The notes under the pieces are model-generated. The model worked only from the letters and a program-made list of their open reading frames with translations. It was not told the DNA's origin and searched no databases. A program made the translations under genes and the position numbers. Of a stretch of 64,000 nucleotides of DNA, positions 62,555 to 64,000 are shown one piece after another. Each line of letters begins with the position of its first letter. Position 1 is the first letter of the stretch. The stretch is from Psychroflexus longus (GTDB lineage: Bacteria > Bacteroidota > Bacteroidia > Flavobacteriales > Flavobacteriaceae), in the NCBI RefSeq assembly GCF_020164595.1, contig NZ_JAIQZE010000015.1, positions 1 to 64,000 on the forward strand, given 5' to 3'.

Positions 62555-63997
62555 ATGCTGACAAAAAACGTAGTTGAGCTTCTGGAAAGTGATCATATTT
62601 TACAGGAATATAAAGTAAACGGATGGGTAAGAGCGTTTAGAAGTAATCGCTTTATCGCTTTAAATGATGGGTCCTGCCTGGATAATTTGCAGTGTATTGT
62701 AGATTTTGAAAACACTGACGAAGAAATTTTGAAAAGCATAACTACTGGAGCTTCTATTTCGGTTACCGGGACATTAAAGGAAAGTGAAGGAAAAGGTCAG
62801 CGTGTTGAACTTGATGTCAAATCAATTGAAATTTTAGGAAAAGCAGATCCTGAAGATGTAAAGAAAACAATACTTCAGCCAAAAAAACACTCTTTGGAAA
62901 AACTAAGAGAGCAAGCTCATCTCAGAGTACGGACCAACACCTTTGGAGCTGTCATGAGAGTAAGGTCAAAACTGGCTTTTGCGGTTCATCAATATTTTAA
63001 TGAAAACGGATTCTATTACGTCAACACTCCAATTGTAACAGGAAGTGATGCTGAAGGCGCTGGTGAAATGTTTAAAGTTACGAGTTTAAACCTTAAGGAC
63101 ATTCCAAAAAATGATGCAGGTGAGATTGATTTCTCCAAAGATTTCTTCGGAAAGGAAACCAACCTGACGGTAAGTGGACAACTTGAAGCCGAAACTTATG
63201 CACTCGGACTTGGAAAGGTGTATACGTTTGGACCCACCTTCAGAGCAGAAAACTCCAATACTTCCAGACACCTTGCTGAATTCTGGATGATAGAACCAGA
63301 GATGGCATTTTGTGATTTGGAAGGAAATATCGATTTAGCTGAAGATTTTATTCAGTATGTGTTGAATTATATTTCAAAACATTGTCAGGCTGATTTAGAG
63401 TTTTTAGAGAACAGACTTCTTCAAGAAGAAAAGTCTAAACCAGAAAAGGATAGATCTCCAATGCCACTTAGAGAGAAGATTGATTTTGTATTAAAAAACA
63501 ATTTTAAAAGAGTCTCTTATACAGAAGCTGTTGAAATCTTGAGAAATTCAAAACCAAATAAGAAGAAGAAATTTAACTACATTATTGAAGAATGGGGCGC
63601 TGACTTACAAAGCGAACACGAGCGGTATTTGGTTGAAAAACACTTTGGTTGTCCAGTTGTTCTTTACGATTATCCAGCCGATATAAAAGCATTCTACATG
63701 CGCCTGAACGATGATGAAAAAACAGTAAGAGCAATGGATGTTCTCTTTCCAGGTATTGGAGAAATAGTAGGAGGTTCTCAAAGGGAAGAGCGTTATGATG
63801 TCTTACTTTCCAAAATGAAAGAAGGCGGTGTAGACGAAAAAGAGCTGTGGTGGTATCTGGAAACCAGAAAGCTTGGAACCTGTAAACATTCTGGCTTTGG
63901 TCTTGGGTTTGAACGTCTTGTGCTTTTTGCTACGGGAATGTCAAATATAAGAGACGTAATTCCTTATCCAAGAACTCCTCAAAATGCAGAATTTTAA
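62555..63997 (+). CDS. asnS: Asparaginyl-tRNA synthetase
   Basis: 480 residues, class II synthetase. OB-fold anticodon-binding domain at the N-terminus (VNGWVRAFRSNRFIALNDGS), motif 2 TFRAENSNTSRHLAEFWMIEPE, motif 3 GFGLGFERLVLFATGMSNIRDVIPYPR. The LAEFWMIEPE element, with the ENSNTSRHLAEF signature, points to AsnRS rather than AspRS. Start at ATG 62555; TTG two codons earlier rejected. The stop lies 3 bases before the window edge. The organism also has tRNA-Asn at 40341. Confidence 0.97.
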   Translation: MLTKNVVELLESDHILQEYKVNGWVRAFRSNRFIALNDGSCLDNLQCIVDFENTDEEILKSITTGASISVTGTLKESEGKGQRVELDVKSIEILGKADPEDVKKTILQPKKHSLEKLREQAHLRVRTNTFGAVMRVRSKLAFAVHQYFNENGFYYVNTPIVTGSDAEGAGEMFKVTSLNLKDIPKNDAGEIDFSKDFFGKETNLTVSGQLEAETYALGLGKVYTFGPTFRAENSNTSRHLAEFWMIEPEMAFCDLEGNIDLAEDFIQYVLNYISKHCQADLEFLENRLLQEEKSKPEKDRSPMPLREKIDFVLKNNFKRVSYTEAVEILRNSKPNKKKKFNYIIEEWGADLQSEHERYLVEKHFGCPVVLYDYPADIKAFYMRLNDDEKTVRAMDVLFPGIGEIVGGSQREERYDVLLSKMKEGGVDEKELWWYLETRKLGTCKHSGFGLGFERLVLFATGMSNIRDVIPYPRTPQNAEF

Positions 63998-64000
63998 ATC

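Overview
The window comes from a low-GC member of the Bacteroidetes, almost certainly family Flavobacteriaceae; the genus cannot be fixed from the sequence. Evidence: the gliding and type IX secretion (T9SS) genes porV, porU and gldJ in their usual divergent arrangement, a large secreted protein with a T9SS C-terminal sorting tail, mevalonate-pathway enzymes, the two-lipoyl E2 of pyruvate dehydrogenase, and promoters of the Bacteroidetes type (TTG or TTTG, about 17-22 bases, then TAnnTTTG). Most of the window is chromosomal housekeeping DNA. No integrase, transposase, phage genes or CRISPR array was seen.

Layout. 1-1090: two left-facing promoters for a gene off the edge and a UbiA-like membrane protein. 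1149-7409: gcvP, a membrane protein, then a FabH-like synthase, methyltransferase and family 2 glycosyltransferase in one tight run. 7401-10663: PafA-type phosphatase and the MlaE/MlaF lipid-transport pair. 10660-15448: DUF389 protein, mannose-1-phosphate guanylyltransferase, SprT-like, SDR and M28 peptidase. 15529-18875: PDH E2 and E1-alpha, cytidine deaminase. 18951-25797: porV and porU against gldJ. 25864-31597: murF, a MATE transporter, a VWA protein and its AAA+ ATPase, then two tiny paralogous membrane proteins too short for ordinary gene callers. 31699-38643: amidohydrolase, four-helix-bundle protein, a small protein with a sorting-like tail, and a 1571-codon T9SS surface protein broken by one in-frame TGA.

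38644-40414: an HU-like gene behind inverted repeats, then a tRNA-Asn gene followed by two successive modules, each made of a copy of the tRNA terminator, a GIY-YIG endonuclease gene and a damaged tRNA piece. This is the most unusual structure in the window. 40511-46034: rseP, SCO1, a UbiA prenyltransferase, and a mevalonate kinase-like protein with diphosphomevalonate decarboxylase. 46135-51827: tspO, an anti-sigma/ECF sigma pair, three membrane-associated glycosyltransferases, and a second small protein with a sorting-like tail. 52006-63997: hypothetical exported protein, YdjM-like hydrolase, aspartate kinase, GNAT, fbp, TerB-like protein, a retropepsin-like protease/RimK/aspartoacylase/5-FCL operon, the feoA-feoB-small Cys-rich protein operon, and asnS, which ends three bases before the window edge.

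Functional themes are cell-surface biology (T9SS, gliding, sugar-lipid transferases, Mla transport), isoprenoid and central carbon metabolism, and peptide-tag style modification (RimK group). All calls rest on reading the sequence and on remembered family motifs; no database search was run.
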